Positions 30,067 to 39,300 of a stretch of 64,000 nucleotides of DNA are shown piece by piece. Each line of letters opens with the position of its first letter. Within the stretch, counting starts at the first letter, position 1. The DNA comes from Duganella sp. SG902 (GTDB lineage: Bacteria > Pseudomonadota > Gammaproteobacteria > Burkholderiales > Burkholderiaceae_D). Made by a program: the position numbers and the translations under genes. The DNA is taken from the NCBI RefSeq assembly GCF_013376005.1, contig NZ_JABMJK010000004.1:310001-374000 (forward strand). Reading direction: 5' to 3'. Below the pieces are notes generated by a model. It made no database searches and had not been told where the DNA came from. It saw nothing but the letters and a program-made list of their open reading frames with translations.

Positions 30067-30354
30067 TTACTTCTTCTTCGTCGGGTTGACAGCCGATTTC
30101 AGGGTGGCGCCAGCCGAGAATTTCGGGGTTTTCGACGCTGCGATCTTGATCGCTTCGCCGGTTGCGGGATTGCGGCCTTTGCGTGCAGCGCGCTTGGCTA
30201 CGGAGAAGGTGCCGAAGCCGGTGATGCCTACCGAGTCGCCCTTTTTCAGACGCTCGGTGATGATGGCGATCAGGGTGTTCACTGCGCCGTTGGCGGCAGC
30301 AGCGGACAGCTCGGTGCGTTTCGCAAATTCTGCAATCAGTTCGCCTTTTTTCAT
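30067..30354 (-). CDS. hupB: HU-type nucleoid DNA-binding protein
   Basis: This 95-residue histone-like protein has MKKGELIAEFAKRTELS, the dimer core GFGTFSVAKRAARKGRNP and the arm with the conserved proline (RNPATGE). It ends in a short lysine tail (PTKKK). It bends and compacts DNA. HU versus IHF is decided by the RNP arm and the absence of IHF-specific residues. AGGAGG precedes the start. Confidence 0.93.
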   Translation of the reverse strand: MKKGELIAEFAKRTELSAAAANGAVNTLIAIITERLKKGDSVGITGFGTFSVAKRAARKGRNPATGEAIKIAASKTPKFSAGATLKSAVNPTKKK

Positions 30355-30559
30355 TACTACCTCCTTGGTTATTGGAGCGCGCAGATTAGCATAAATATTG
30401 TCAAATGTAATGGTTTCTCTACGAAGCGCGCCTTATATTTACTGTCTCGCTGCGCTGCAGCGCAAATAAGGCCTTGTATTTAAAGGGCTTACGCGTTTTC
30501 AGTAAATCCGCGGCGGGCGAAAAAAAGGTTTATGATGGATTGCGTAGAGGACGGGAACC

Positions 30560-31324
30560 ATGAGCTTTTCAGACGAAACACTGATGGCATATGCCGATGG
30601 CGAACTCGACGAGGCGACGCGTCTCGAGGTCGAGGCCGCCATGCGTCTGGACCGCGGCCTGGCGCACCGGGTGGCGCGCTTGCGCGCGGCGCGCGATGAG
30701 GATGTTTATCTGAACCGGCAAAATCGCGCCGGCCATGGCGCCAATGTGGTGCAGCTGGCGGCCGTGCGGGCGCAGCGCTTGGCCACGCAGCAGGCCGCGC
30801 GCAAGGCGGCGCGCCGGCACTGGGGCTGGCTGGAGTGGAGCGCGCTGGCGCTGGTGATGGTGTTGGGGCTGGCGGCCGGCAAGTTCGGGCTGGCGCGCTG
30901 GCAGCCCAACTGGCTGGGCGAGCCGGCGTCGGCGCCGACCGAGGTGGCCAACCGCAATGGCCTGCTGCTGGCGCAGGGACGGCTGGCGGCGGCGCTCAGC
31001 CAGCAGCTGGGCGGCGCCGCGCCGTCCGAGGGCGACGTGCGGGTCGGCCTGAGCTTTTTATCCAACGAGGGCACGTACTGCCGCAGCTTCACGCTGGTGG
31101 GCGGGACGCAGGATCTGTTGGGGATCGCCTGCCGCGCCAACGAGGAGTGGCGCATACCGGTGCTGGTGCAGAACGCGCGGCCGTTGCCCGCGATGGGCAA
31201 TTACCGGATGGCGGGGACCGAGATGCCGACGGCGCTGCTGGAGGCGATCGACCAGCGCATCGTCGGCGGCATGCTCGACACGCGAGCGGAATTGGAGGCG
31301 CTGCGCAGGAACTGGCAGCGCTAG
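30560..31324 (+). CDS. Anti-sigma-factor-like single-pass membrane protein
   Basis: This 254-residue protein starts with the segment MSFSDETLMAYADGELDEAT, typical of anti-sigma N-termini, but without the zinc HxxxCxxC motif. One transmembrane segment (about residues 91-112, WSALALVMVLGLAAGKFG) and a periplasmic domain (about 115-254) with two cysteines (CRSF, ACRANE) follow. It resembles ChrR/FecR-free transmembrane regulators annotated as anti-sigma. No ECF sigma gene adjoins it, which is unusual. Its promoter region is the 205-bp gap shared with HU. Confidence 0.7.
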   Translation: MSFSDETLMAYADGELDEATRLEVEAAMRLDRGLAHRVARLRAARDEDVYLNRQNRAGHGANVVQLAAVRAQRLATQQAARKAARRHWGWLEWSALALVMVLGLAAGKFGLARWQPNWLGEPASAPTEVANRNGLLLAQGRLAAALSQQLGGAAPSEGDVRVGLSFLSNEGTYCRSFTLVGGTQDLLGIACRANEEWRIPVLVQNARPLPAMGNYRMAGTEMPTALLEAIDQRIVGGMLDTRAELEALRRNWQR

Positions 31325-31397
31325 CCTGCTGCGCCGGCGCCGGCGGATGGTTCGCCGCCGCGGCCCATTCTGAGCGCGCTGCGCCGCCGGCGTTCTA

Positions 31398-31421
31398 TGG
31401 ATTCCGGCTTTCGCCGGAATG
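31398..31421. repeat. REP-like hairpin
   Basis: ATTCCGGC-TTT-CGCCGGAAT forms a short perfect hairpin in the gap between the anti-sigma-like gene and the convergent FKBP gene. It is of the same general form as the units at 39.7, 41.2 and 46.8 kb. Confidence 0.6.
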
Positions 31422-31425
31422 ATGG

Positions 31426-31782
31426 TTAGACCGCCAGCAGTTCGACGTCGAAGATCAGGGTGGCGTTGGGCGGAATCACGCCGCCGGCGCCGCGCGAGCC
31501 GTAGCCCAGGTCGGACGGGATGATCAGCTGGCGGGTGCCGCCCACTTTCATGCCTTGCACGCCTTCGTCCCAGCCACGGATCACCATGCCGGCGCCCAGC
31601 GCGAATTCAAACGGATCGTTGCGGTCCTTGCTCGAATCGAATTTCGGGCCCTTGCTGCCGTCGTCGTTTTGCAGCCAGCCGGTGTAGTGCACGGTGACGT
31701 TCTGGCCGGCCTTGGCTTCGGCGCCTTCGCCCACGGCCAGTTCGATATACTGCAGGCCCGATGGGGTGGTGATGGTGGACAT
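31426..31782 (-). CDS. FKBP-type peptidyl-prolyl cis-trans isomerase
   Basis: This 118-residue single-domain FKBP has no signal peptide, so it is cytosolic. Conserved parts are VTVHYTGWL, FDSSKDRNDPFEFALGAGMVIRGWDEG (split here as FDSSKDRNDPFEF and GAGMVIRGWDEG) and GYGSRGAGGVIPPNATLIFDVEL. The aromatic pocket residues are kept. It accelerates proline isomerisation in folding proteins. It is convergent to the anti-sigma-like gene and divergent from the beta-propeller gene. Confidence 0.95.
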   Translation of the reverse strand: MSTITTPSGLQYIELAVGEGAEAKAGQNVTVHYTGWLQNDDGSKGPKFDSSKDRNDPFEFALGAGMVIRGWDEGVQGMKVGGTRQLIIPSDLGYGSRGAGGVIPPNATLIFDVELLAV

Positions 31783-31869
31783 GATGATTCCTTCTATTCG
31801 TTAAACACAGGCCCGAATTGTAGCAGGGGCACAGGTTTGCACGTAGAATAAGGTTTTACCCCTTAAGCG

Positions 31870-32841
31870 ATGTTCTTCATGCTCCGTAGTTTCCGTCGTA
31901 TCGTCCTTTCCTGCGTTGTGCTGGCTGTGCCGGTCGCGCAGGCGAATGTGGTGGTGGTCCTGAATTCGCGCGACGCCACCGTGCAGCTGCTGGACCAGGC
32001 GACGTACAAGGACTTGTCCACCCTCCCGGTCGGCAAGGAGCCGCACCACCTGATGGCCACGCCGGACAACAAGTCGCTGATCGTCGCCAGCTCGGTGGGC
32101 AATGAGCTGATCTTCCTCGACCCGAAAACCGGCCAGCCGCAGCGCACCGTCAAGAACATCCTCGACCCTTACCAGATCGGCTTTTCGCCGGACCAGAAGT
32201 GGTTTGTCTCGAACTCGCTGCGGCTCGACCGCGTCGATCTGTACAAATACGACGGCGCCAACATGACGCTGGCCAAGCGCATCCCGCTGCCCAAGCTGCC
32301 CAGCCACATGGCCTTCAACGCCGCCAGCAACATGGTGTTCATCACCCAGCAGGGCAGCGACGAGGTCAGCGCCATCGACCTGAACACGCAAACCCTGAAG
32401 TGGACCATCCCGGTCGGCAAGCTGCCGGCGGGGATCGCCATGACGCCGGACGACAAGTATCTGTTGGTCGGCATCATGGGCAGCGATTACGTCGAGGTGA
32501 TCGACTGGAAGGCGCAGAAGACCGTCAAGCGCATCAAGACCGGCATGGGCGCGCACAACTTCCGCTCGGCCGGCGACGGGCGCTACACCTATGTGTCCAA
32601 CCGGGTTTCCAATTCGATTAACATCATCGACCAGAAAACATTGGAAAACGTCGGCCAGATCAACGTGCCAGGCGGCCCCGACTGCATGGAGGTGACGGAC
32701 GATGGCAAGACCATGTGGGTCACGCTGCGCTGGATCAAGAAGGTGGCGGTGATCGACCTCAAGGCGCGCAAGGTGGTCAAGACCATCCCGGTGGGACGCT
32801 CGCCGCACGGCGTGTTCCTCTTTAACTCCGCCCAGCGCTGA
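31870..32841 (+). CDS. YVTN-type beta-propeller protein, exported
   Basis: This 323-residue protein has a signal peptide (about 1-28, PVAQA). Repeats of the YncE/cytochrome-d1 propeller kind occupy the rest: IPVGKLPAGIAMTPDDKYLLVG, VSNRVSNSINIIDQKTLENVG, TIPVGRSPHGVFL. No haem CxxCH is present. Such proteins are periplasmic scaffolds or sensors; the function is unknown. The stop overlaps the next ATG (TGATG), making it the first gene of a five-gene unit. Confidence 0.82.
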   Translation: MFFMLRSFRRIVLSCVVLAVPVAQANVVVVLNSRDATVQLLDQATYKDLSTLPVGKEPHHLMATPDNKSLIVASSVGNELIFLDPKTGQPQRTVKNILDPYQIGFSPDQKWFVSNSLRLDRVDLYKYDGANMTLAKRIPLPKLPSHMAFNAASNMVFITQQGSDEVSAIDLNTQTLKWTIPVGKLPAGIAMTPDDKYLLVGIMGSDYVEVIDWKAQKTVKRIKTGMGAHNFRSAGDGRYTYVSNRVSNSINIIDQKTLENVGQINVPGGPDCMEVTDDGKTMWVTLRWIKKVAVIDLKARKVVKTIPVGRSPHGVFLFNSAQR

Positions 32842-33605
32842 TGAAAGCCGCCGCCGCCCTGACCTTGTTGGCGCTGGCGGCCGGCGCCGTGTCCGCCGCC
32901 GGGCCGTCGTCGTGCAAGGGCACCATCTACCTGACCTTCGACACCGGCAGCCAGTCGCAGGCCGAGCTCATCGCCGATACGCTGAAGCGCCACCAGATCA
33001 AGGCCACCTTCTTCCTGGCCAACGAGAAGACCGTGCGCGGCGACTACTCGCTCGACCCCTCGTGGGCGGCCTACTGGAAGGTGCGCGTGGCGGAGGGCCA
33101 CGCCATCGGCGCGCACACCTTCGACCACGTGGTGTACGCCAGGGATGGCGCCGACGGCACGGTGGTGGTCAAGCCCGGTTTTGGCGACCACGCCGGCAGG
33201 CAGATCAGCCTGACATCGAAACAATACTGCGAACAAATCCGGCGGGTCGACCAGCGCTTCGTCGAACTGACCGGCAAGCACCTCGACCCGCTGTGGCGCG
33301 CGCCGGCCGGGCGCACCTCGCCGCGCCTGCTGGAGATGGGCAAGGCCTGCGGCTACGCGCACGCGGGCTGGTCGCCGGCCGGCTTCTCCGGCGACGAGCT
33401 GTCCAGCGCCGCCTATCCCAACGAGGTGCTGCTGAAGAAGATGCTGCGCGACCTGCGCGGCGGCGACATCGTGCTGATCCACATGGGCATCTGGTCGCGC
33501 AAGGACGCGTGGGCGCCGGCCAACCTGGAGCCGCTGATCAGCGGGCTTGAACAGAAAAACATGTGCTTCGCCACCTTGCGCGAGCACCCGGACTACAAAA
33601 AATGA
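32841..33605 (+). CDS. Polysaccharide deacetylase (NodB/CE4 fold), exported
   Basis: This 254-residue protein has a short signal peptide (AGAVSAA). Motif 1 reads LTFDTGSQSQ, where most CE4 enzymes have TFDDG, so the second metal-binding Asp is Thr. Motif 2 is GAHTFDH with both histidines; motif 3 is APAGRTSPR. It could remove N-acetyl groups from a glycan if the metal site is still complete. It overlaps the upstream and downstream genes by 1 and 4 nt. Confidence 0.82.
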   Translation: MKAAAALTLLALAAGAVSAAGPSSCKGTIYLTFDTGSQSQAELIADTLKRHQIKATFFLANEKTVRGDYSLDPSWAAYWKVRVAEGHAIGAHTFDHVVYARDGADGTVVVKPGFGDHAGRQISLTSKQYCEQIRRVDQRFVELTGKHLDPLWRAPAGRTSPRLLEMGKACGYAHAGWSPAGFSGDELSSAAYPNEVLLKKMLRDLRGGDIVLIHMGIWSRKDAWAPANLEPLISGLEQKNMCFATLREHPDYKK

Positions 33606-34582
33606 TCGACACCCTTTCCGACTGGCTGGGCCTGGCCCAGGGCTGGCTGTTTGAAACCGTGGTCCAGCCGCTGGTGTTCCAGCTCGGCTTTGGCGAATTC
33701 GTGGAAGATGCGTTTGAAGGCACGGAATGGCTGCTGATCGGCGTGCTGGAGCTGGCGCTGCTGTTCCTGGTGCTGCGTCCGCTGGAGGCCCTGATCCCTG
33801 CGCAGCGCATCACCGACCCGCGCGCGCGCTGGAACGACTTCCTGTACACCGTGCTGCACCGCGTGGGCATTTTCCCGGTGCTGATCTTCTTCACCCTCGA
33901 TCCGCTGCTGGACAGCGTGGCCGCCGCATTGCGCTTTGACGGCTTCCATCCGTTCAATCTCGAATCGCTGTGGCCAGGCATCGGCCCGCTGGCGGCGTTC
34001 TTCGTCTACTTCGTGGTGCTGGATTTCTTCGATTACTGGTATCACCGCGCCTCGCACCAGTTCAACTGGTGGTGGGCGCTGCACGGCCTGCACCACAGCC
34101 AGCAGAACATGAACCTGTGGAGCGACAACCGCAACCACCTGCTGGATGACCTGCTGCGCGACATCTACATGGGCGTGATCGCGCTGGGCATCGGCGTCGA
34201 GCCGGCGCAGTACGTGCTGCTGGTGTCGGTGTCGCGCATCCTGCAAAGCCTGCAGCACGCCAACGTGCGGGTGCACTTCGGCTGGCTGGGCGAGCGCCTG
34301 CTGGTGTCGCCGCGCTACCATCGCATGCACCACGCCATCGGCGCTGGCCACGAAAACCGCGATGGCAAGCTGGGCGGCTGCAATTTCGCCGTGCTGCTGC
34401 CGGTGTGGGATATCCTGTTCCGCACGGCGAACTTCACGCCGGAATTCGCCGCCACGGGTATCCGCGACCAGTTGCCGGGCGCGGACGGCGCGCCCGGCCG
34501 CCAGTACGGGCGCGGCTTCTGGGCGCAGCAATGGCTGGGCTTGAAACGCTTGGTGGAATATGCACGCAAGGAGGTGGTCTGA
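33602..34582 (+). CDS. Sterol desaturase/fatty acid hydroxylase family membrane protein
   Basis: This 326-residue di-iron membrane oxygenase has histidine boxes HRASH, HGLHH, HVRVH-type spacing and HRMHHAIGAGH, with four hydrophobic segments (for example about residues 45-62 and 135-150). The family hydroxylates or desaturates lipids such as carotenoids or hopanoid/sphingolipid chains. The start at 33602 overlaps the deacetylase stop. Substrate unknown; the setting suggests envelope lipid modification. Confidence 0.85.
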   Translation: MIDTLSDWLGLAQGWLFETVVQPLVFQLGFGEFVEDAFEGTEWLLIGVLELALLFLVLRPLEALIPAQRITDPRARWNDFLYTVLHRVGIFPVLIFFTLDPLLDSVAAALRFDGFHPFNLESLWPGIGPLAAFFVYFVVLDFFDYWYHRASHQFNWWWALHGLHHSQQNMNLWSDNRNHLLDDLLRDIYMGVIALGIGVEPAQYVLLVSVSRILQSLQHANVRVHFGWLGERLLVSPRYHRMHHAIGAGHENRDGKLGGCNFAVLLPVWDILFRTANFTPEFAATGIRDQLPGADGAPGRQYGRGFWAQQWLGLKRLVEYARKEVV

Positions 34583-35394
34583 TGGTGGGTGTATTGCGCG
34601 CGTGGAGTCGCGCTTTCCTGTCGCAATGGCACGGCAAGATGCTGTTGATGAGTATCGCGCCGTTCCTGCTGGCGCTGGGCGTCTGGGCGGTGCTGCTGTA
34701 TTTCTACCTGCAGCCGCTGGTCGACGGGCTGCACGCGCTGTTCTCCGAACACAATCTGTTCGCCACCAGCACCAGCTGGCTGCGCAGCGTCGGCCTCGGC
34801 ACGCTGACGGCGGTGGTGGTGCCGCTGATCGCCATGCTGGGCCTGCTGCCGCTGATGATACTGACCGCGCTGATCTTCATCGGCGTGGTGGCGATGCCGG
34901 TGATCGGCCGCCACGTCGGCCTGCGTCATTTTCCGCAACTGGAGCAGCGCAAGGGCGGCTCCATCCTCGGCAGCGTCGGCGTGGCGCTGGGCGGCATGCT
35001 GATCTTCATGGGCCTGTGGATCCTGACGCTGCCGCTGTACGTCTTCCCGCCGCTGGCGGTGCTGGTGCAGGCGCTGCTGTGGGGCTGGCTGACCACGCGC
35101 GTGATGGTGTACGACACGCTGGCCGACTACGCCAGCGGCGAGGAGCGGCGCCAGATCCTGCGCGAGCACCGCTGGCGCCTGCTGATCATCGGCGTGGTCT
35201 CGGGCGCTGCCGGCGCGCTGCCGGGCGCGATCTGGCTGGGCGGGGTGACGGCGGTGGTGCTGTTCCCGTTCCTGGCGGCGGTGTCGATCTGGCTGTACGT
35301 GCTGGTATTTATCTTCACCGGCCTGTGGTTCGCGTACTATTGCATGGAGGCGCTGGCGCAGTTGCGCGCGCAAGAAGTCATTTCCAAGGAGTAG
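34582..35394 (+). CDS. EI24/CysZ-like integral membrane protein
   Basis: This 270-residue protein has about five to six membrane helices (about 20-45, 70-95, 130-165, 190-220, 230-260) and no soluble domain. The topology and the ADYASGEERRQIL motif fit the EI24 domain family that includes CysZ. AAGGAGG lies 8 nt before the ATG, which overlaps the previous stop by one base. Sulfate transport is not supported by context; an envelope role is more likely. Confidence 0.75.
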   Translation: MVGVLRAWSRAFLSQWHGKMLLMSIAPFLLALGVWAVLLYFYLQPLVDGLHALFSEHNLFATSTSWLRSVGLGTLTAVVVPLIAMLGLLPLMILTALIFIGVVAMPVIGRHVGLRHFPQLEQRKGGSILGSVGVALGGMLIFMGLWILTLPLYVFPPLAVLVQALLWGWLTTRVMVYDTLADYASGEERRQILREHRWRLLIIGVVSGAAGALPGAIWLGGVTAVVLFPFLAAVSIWLYVLVFIFTGLWFAYYCMEALAQLRAQEVISKE

Positions 35395-35396
35395 GC

Positions 35397-36182
35397 ATGG
35401 CAATCGGACTCATCATTATTGGCGACGAAATCCTCTCCGGCCGCCGCGTCGACCAGCACTTCCCCAAGGTGGTGCAAATGCTGGCCGCGCGCGGCCTGCA
35501 GCTGGGCTGGGCCGAGATCCTGCCGGACGACCCGCAGCGCATCACCGCCACCCTCAGGCGCACTTTCGCCAGCGACGACATCGTGTTCTGCTGCGGCGGC
35601 ATCGGCGCCACGCCGGACGACCACACGCGCCAGGCCGCGGCCGACGCGCTGGGCCTGCCGCTGGTGCTGCACGAGCAGGGCAAGCGCAACATCCAGCAGC
35701 GCATCGTGCAAATGGCGCAGGAGGCGGGCCAGACCGCCGACCTGAATTCGGCCGAGAACCTGCACCGCCTGAAGATGGCCGAGTTCGCGGAGGGCGCGGC
35801 GCTGATCCCCAACCCGTACAACAACATCGCCGGCTTCGCGCTGCACAAGCACTACTTCGTGCCCGGCTTCCCGGTGATGGCGTGGCCGATGCTGGAATGG
35901 GTGCTGGACCATCACTACGCCGACCTGTTCAACCGCGAGCCGCGCATGGAGCAGTCGGTGCTGGTGTACGAGGCCGCCGAGTCGGCGCTGACGCCGCTGA
36001 TGGTGGCGATCGAACAGCAGTACCCGCGCGTCAAAGTGTTCAGCCTGCCCAGCGTGGGTGATGCCAACACGCGCCGCCACATCGAGCTGGGCGTGAAGGG
36101 CGAGCCGGTGCAGACCGCCACCGCCTTCATCCAATTGTGCGACGAGCTGCGCAAGCTAAATGTAGAGTTCAGCAACATATAG
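35397..36182 (+). CDS. Molybdopterin-binding-fold protein (MoaB/CinA N-terminal type)
   Basis: This 261-residue protein starts MAIGLIIIGDEILSGRRVDQ, the CinA-type entry motif, with CCGGIGATPDDHTRQAAADALG as the central signature. It lacks the C-terminal NMN deamidase domain of full CinA, resembling E. coli YfaY-like or MoCF-biosynthesis proteins. The function of the stand-alone form is unsettled. AAGGAGT precedes the start. It is the last gene of the unit and is followed by a terminator. Confidence 0.85.
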   Translation: MAIGLIIIGDEILSGRRVDQHFPKVVQMLAARGLQLGWAEILPDDPQRITATLRRTFASDDIVFCCGGIGATPDDHTRQAAADALGLPLVLHEQGKRNIQQRIVQMAQEAGQTADLNSAENLHRLKMAEFAEGAALIPNPYNNIAGFALHKHYFVPGFPVMAWPMLEWVLDHHYADLFNREPRMEQSVLVYEAAESALTPLMVAIEQQYPRVKVFSLPSVGDANTRRHIELGVKGEPVQTATAFIQLCDELRKLNVEFSNI

Positions 36183-36208
36183 TGCGCGCGGTAATCCCCC
36201 AAGTCCGG

Positions 36209-36247
36209 CGGCGTTCCACCTTACGGTAGAACGCCGTTGTTTTTTTG
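36209..36247 (+). terminator. Intrinsic terminator after the five-gene unit
   Basis: Arms GGCGTTCCACC and GGTAGAACGCC (one mismatch) enclose TTAC and are followed by TTG and a run of T to 36247. Confidence 0.85.
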
Positions 36248-36361
36248 CGAAAAAAGAACGGCGCGATAAAATTATTGTGCGTTCGCTCCGGTTGGCGGCG
36301 CTGTGATGTGGTGCAATGGAAGCTAGTAAGTTCTACTGAAACATCGACCGGTCTGAATCAT

Positions 36362-39300
36362 ATGTTAAGCAATCGTCGTTTCCGCCGGCCCCGTCTCGTT
36401 GTCCGCGCAGTGCGCAAATTGCGTGCAGGCGCGGCGGCATTTGGTTCCCGCCGCAAGCGCCATCTCAGCGTGGTGCCGCCTCCTACCCCCGAACAAAACG
36501 AAGCCCATCTGGCGCAGGCGCAGATGGACCCGCCGTTGCCGCCGGACGACGGCGGCACGCCGAGAAAAAGCAAGCGCTCGCGCAACGCCTTCCTGCTGGT
36601 GCTGCTGATCGGCGTGTCGTTCGCCGCCTACTGGGGCTATCGTGAAACGCTGACCTCGTCCATGCAGGCGCGCGTGTTCAGCGACCTGGCCAGCAAGATG
36701 ACCTACAAGGTGGAGCCGGGGCCGAGCAAGTCGATCCGCTTCCCGCATGACAGCCCGTATGACGAGCGGCTCGGCTACGCCAGCCTGCCGGATTATCTGG
36801 GCAAGCTGCGCGCGCGCGATTATCAGGTGGCGGCGCAGGCGCGCATCTCGCCCAAGATGGCCGAGCTGGCCGACATGGGGGTGTTCGCCACCTACCGCGA
36901 GAAGACCAAGACCGGCCTGACGATCCTCGATTGCCGCGCGCAGGAATTGTTCGCCGCCAGCTACCCGGAGCGCGTCTACGCCAGGTTCGAGCAGGCGCCG
37001 ATGGCGCTGGTCAACAGCCTGCTGTTCATCGAGAACCGCGAGCTGCTCGATAACACCTATCCGAAGCGCAATCCGGCCGTGGAGTGGGACCGGCTGGGCA
37101 AGGCGGTGCTGGAGAAAAGCGTGAGCGCCGTGGCCGGCGGCCACCGCGCGGCCGGCGGCAGCACGCTGGCCACGCAGATCGAGAAGTATCGCCATTCGCC
37201 GGAAGGCCGCACCGGCTCGATGACCGACAAGCTGCAGCAAATGGTGTCGGCCAGCCTGCGTTCCTATCAGGATGGCCCGGACACCACCAAGGCGCGCCGC
37301 CGCATCGTGCTGGAATACCTGAACACGGTGCCGCTGTCGGCCAAGCCCGGCTACGGCGAGGTGAACGGCATCGGCGACGGCATGTGGGTGTGGTACGGCC
37401 GCCAGTTCGATGACGTCAACAAGCGCCTCACTGGCAAGCTGGACAACCCGGATGCCGAGACCGCGCTGATCTTCAAGGAAGCGCTGAGCCTGATGATCGC
37501 GCAGCGCCGTCCCAGCTACTACCTGGGCGACGGCGCGGCCGATCTGGAAGTGCTGGCCAACAGCCATCTGCGCATCCTGGCCAACGACGGCGCCATCACG
37601 CCGGCCATGCGCGACATGGCCCTGAAGCAGGTGCTGCATCCGGCCACCGGCAACGGCCTGCAGTCGGCGCCGCCGCAGACCTTCGTCAGCCGCAAGGCCA
37701 CCAACGCCATCCGCAACCACCTGGCCAACCTGCTGGGCGACAACCGCATGTACAACCTGGACCGCCTGGACCTGAGCGTGGTCAGCACGCTGGATGCGCA
37801 GGCGCAGTTCGCCGTCACGCAGGTGCTGCAAGACCTGCACGATCCGGAAAAGGCCGCCGCGGCGGGCCTGACCGGCAAGGGCATGCTGGGCAATGGCGAT
37901 CCGTCCAAGGTGGTGTACAGCTTCACCTTGCTGGAGAAGGGCGAGCAGAACAACCTGCTGCGCCTGCAGACCGACAACTACGACCAGCCGCTCGACATCA
38001 ACGAGGGCGCCAAGCTCGACCTCGGCTCGACCGCCAAGCTGCGCACGCTGATCACCTATCTCGACATCATCGACCAGCTGCACAAGAAATACAGCGGCAT
38101 GGACGCGGCGGCGCTGGCGCAGGTCAAGGTCGATCCGCAGGACCGGCTGTCGCAGTGGGCGATCGAGTATTTCAAGGCGCTGCCGGTCGATCCGGACAAG
38201 CGGGCGCTGACGCCGATGCTGAACGCCGCCATGGAGCGCAAGTATTCCGGCAATCCGGGCGAGGGCTTCTTCACCGGCGGCGGCCTGCATTACTTCGGCA
38301 ACTTCTCCAAGGAAGACAACGGCAAGATCCTGACCGTGACCGAAGCGCTGCGCCGCTCCACCAACCTGGTGTTCGTGCGCCTGATGCGCGACGTGGCCAA
38401 GTTCTACATGTTCCAATCGCCGGGCTCGTCCGCCTCGCTGCTGGCCGACGCCGACGATCCGCGCCGCGCCGGCTACCTGGCGCGCTTTGCCGACAAGGAA
38501 GGCAAGGAGTTCATGGTGCGCTTCTATGCCAAGTACAAGGGTAAGCCGAAGGAGGAGTTCGACAAGATCCTGCTGGCGAACATCCGCAGCACGCCGGTGC
38601 GGCTGGCGGTGATCCACCGCACGCTGTATCCGAAGGCCACGCTGGAGCAGTTCTCGGCCTTCCTGAAGGACAATCTGCCGTCGCAGAACGAGGTGTCGGA
38701 CGAGCGCGCGGCCAAGCTGTACGAGCAGTACGCGATGGAGAACTGGTCGCTGGCCGACCGCGGCTACCTGGCCAGCGTGCACCCGCTGGAGCTGTGGATG
38801 GCGGCCTACCAGCGCGTGCATCCGGGCGCGACGCTGTCGGAAATGATCAGCGCCAGCGAGAAGGAGCGCCAGGAGGTGTATCAGTGGCTGTTCAAGACCC
38901 ACCGCAAGCACGCGCAGGACAAGCGCATCGCCGGCCTGCTGGAGATGGAAGGCTTCATGGAGATCCACAAGCAGTGGAAGAAGATGGGCTATCCGTTCGA
39001 CTCGCTGGTGCCGTCGTACGCGACCACGCTGGGCGCCTCGGCCGACCGGCCGGCGGCGCTGGCGGAGATGATGGGCATCATCGTCAACGGCGGCGTGCGC
39101 AAGGGTTCGCAGCGCGTGACCTCGCTGCACTTCGCCAAGGGCACGCCGTATGAAACGCTGGTGACCAAGGCGCCGCCGACCACCAACGAGCAGGTGCTGT
39201 CGCCGGAAGTGGCGCGCGTGGTGGCCGACGCGATCCGCGGCGTGGTGTCGGACGGCACGGCCAAGCGGGTCAAGGCGGCGTTCGTGGCGGCCGACGGCTC

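Noticed and set aside
34405-34581. Upstream extension of the EI24/CysZ-like gene
   Set aside because: It lies within the sterol desaturase gene in another frame, and a clear AAGGAGG points to the ATG at 34582.
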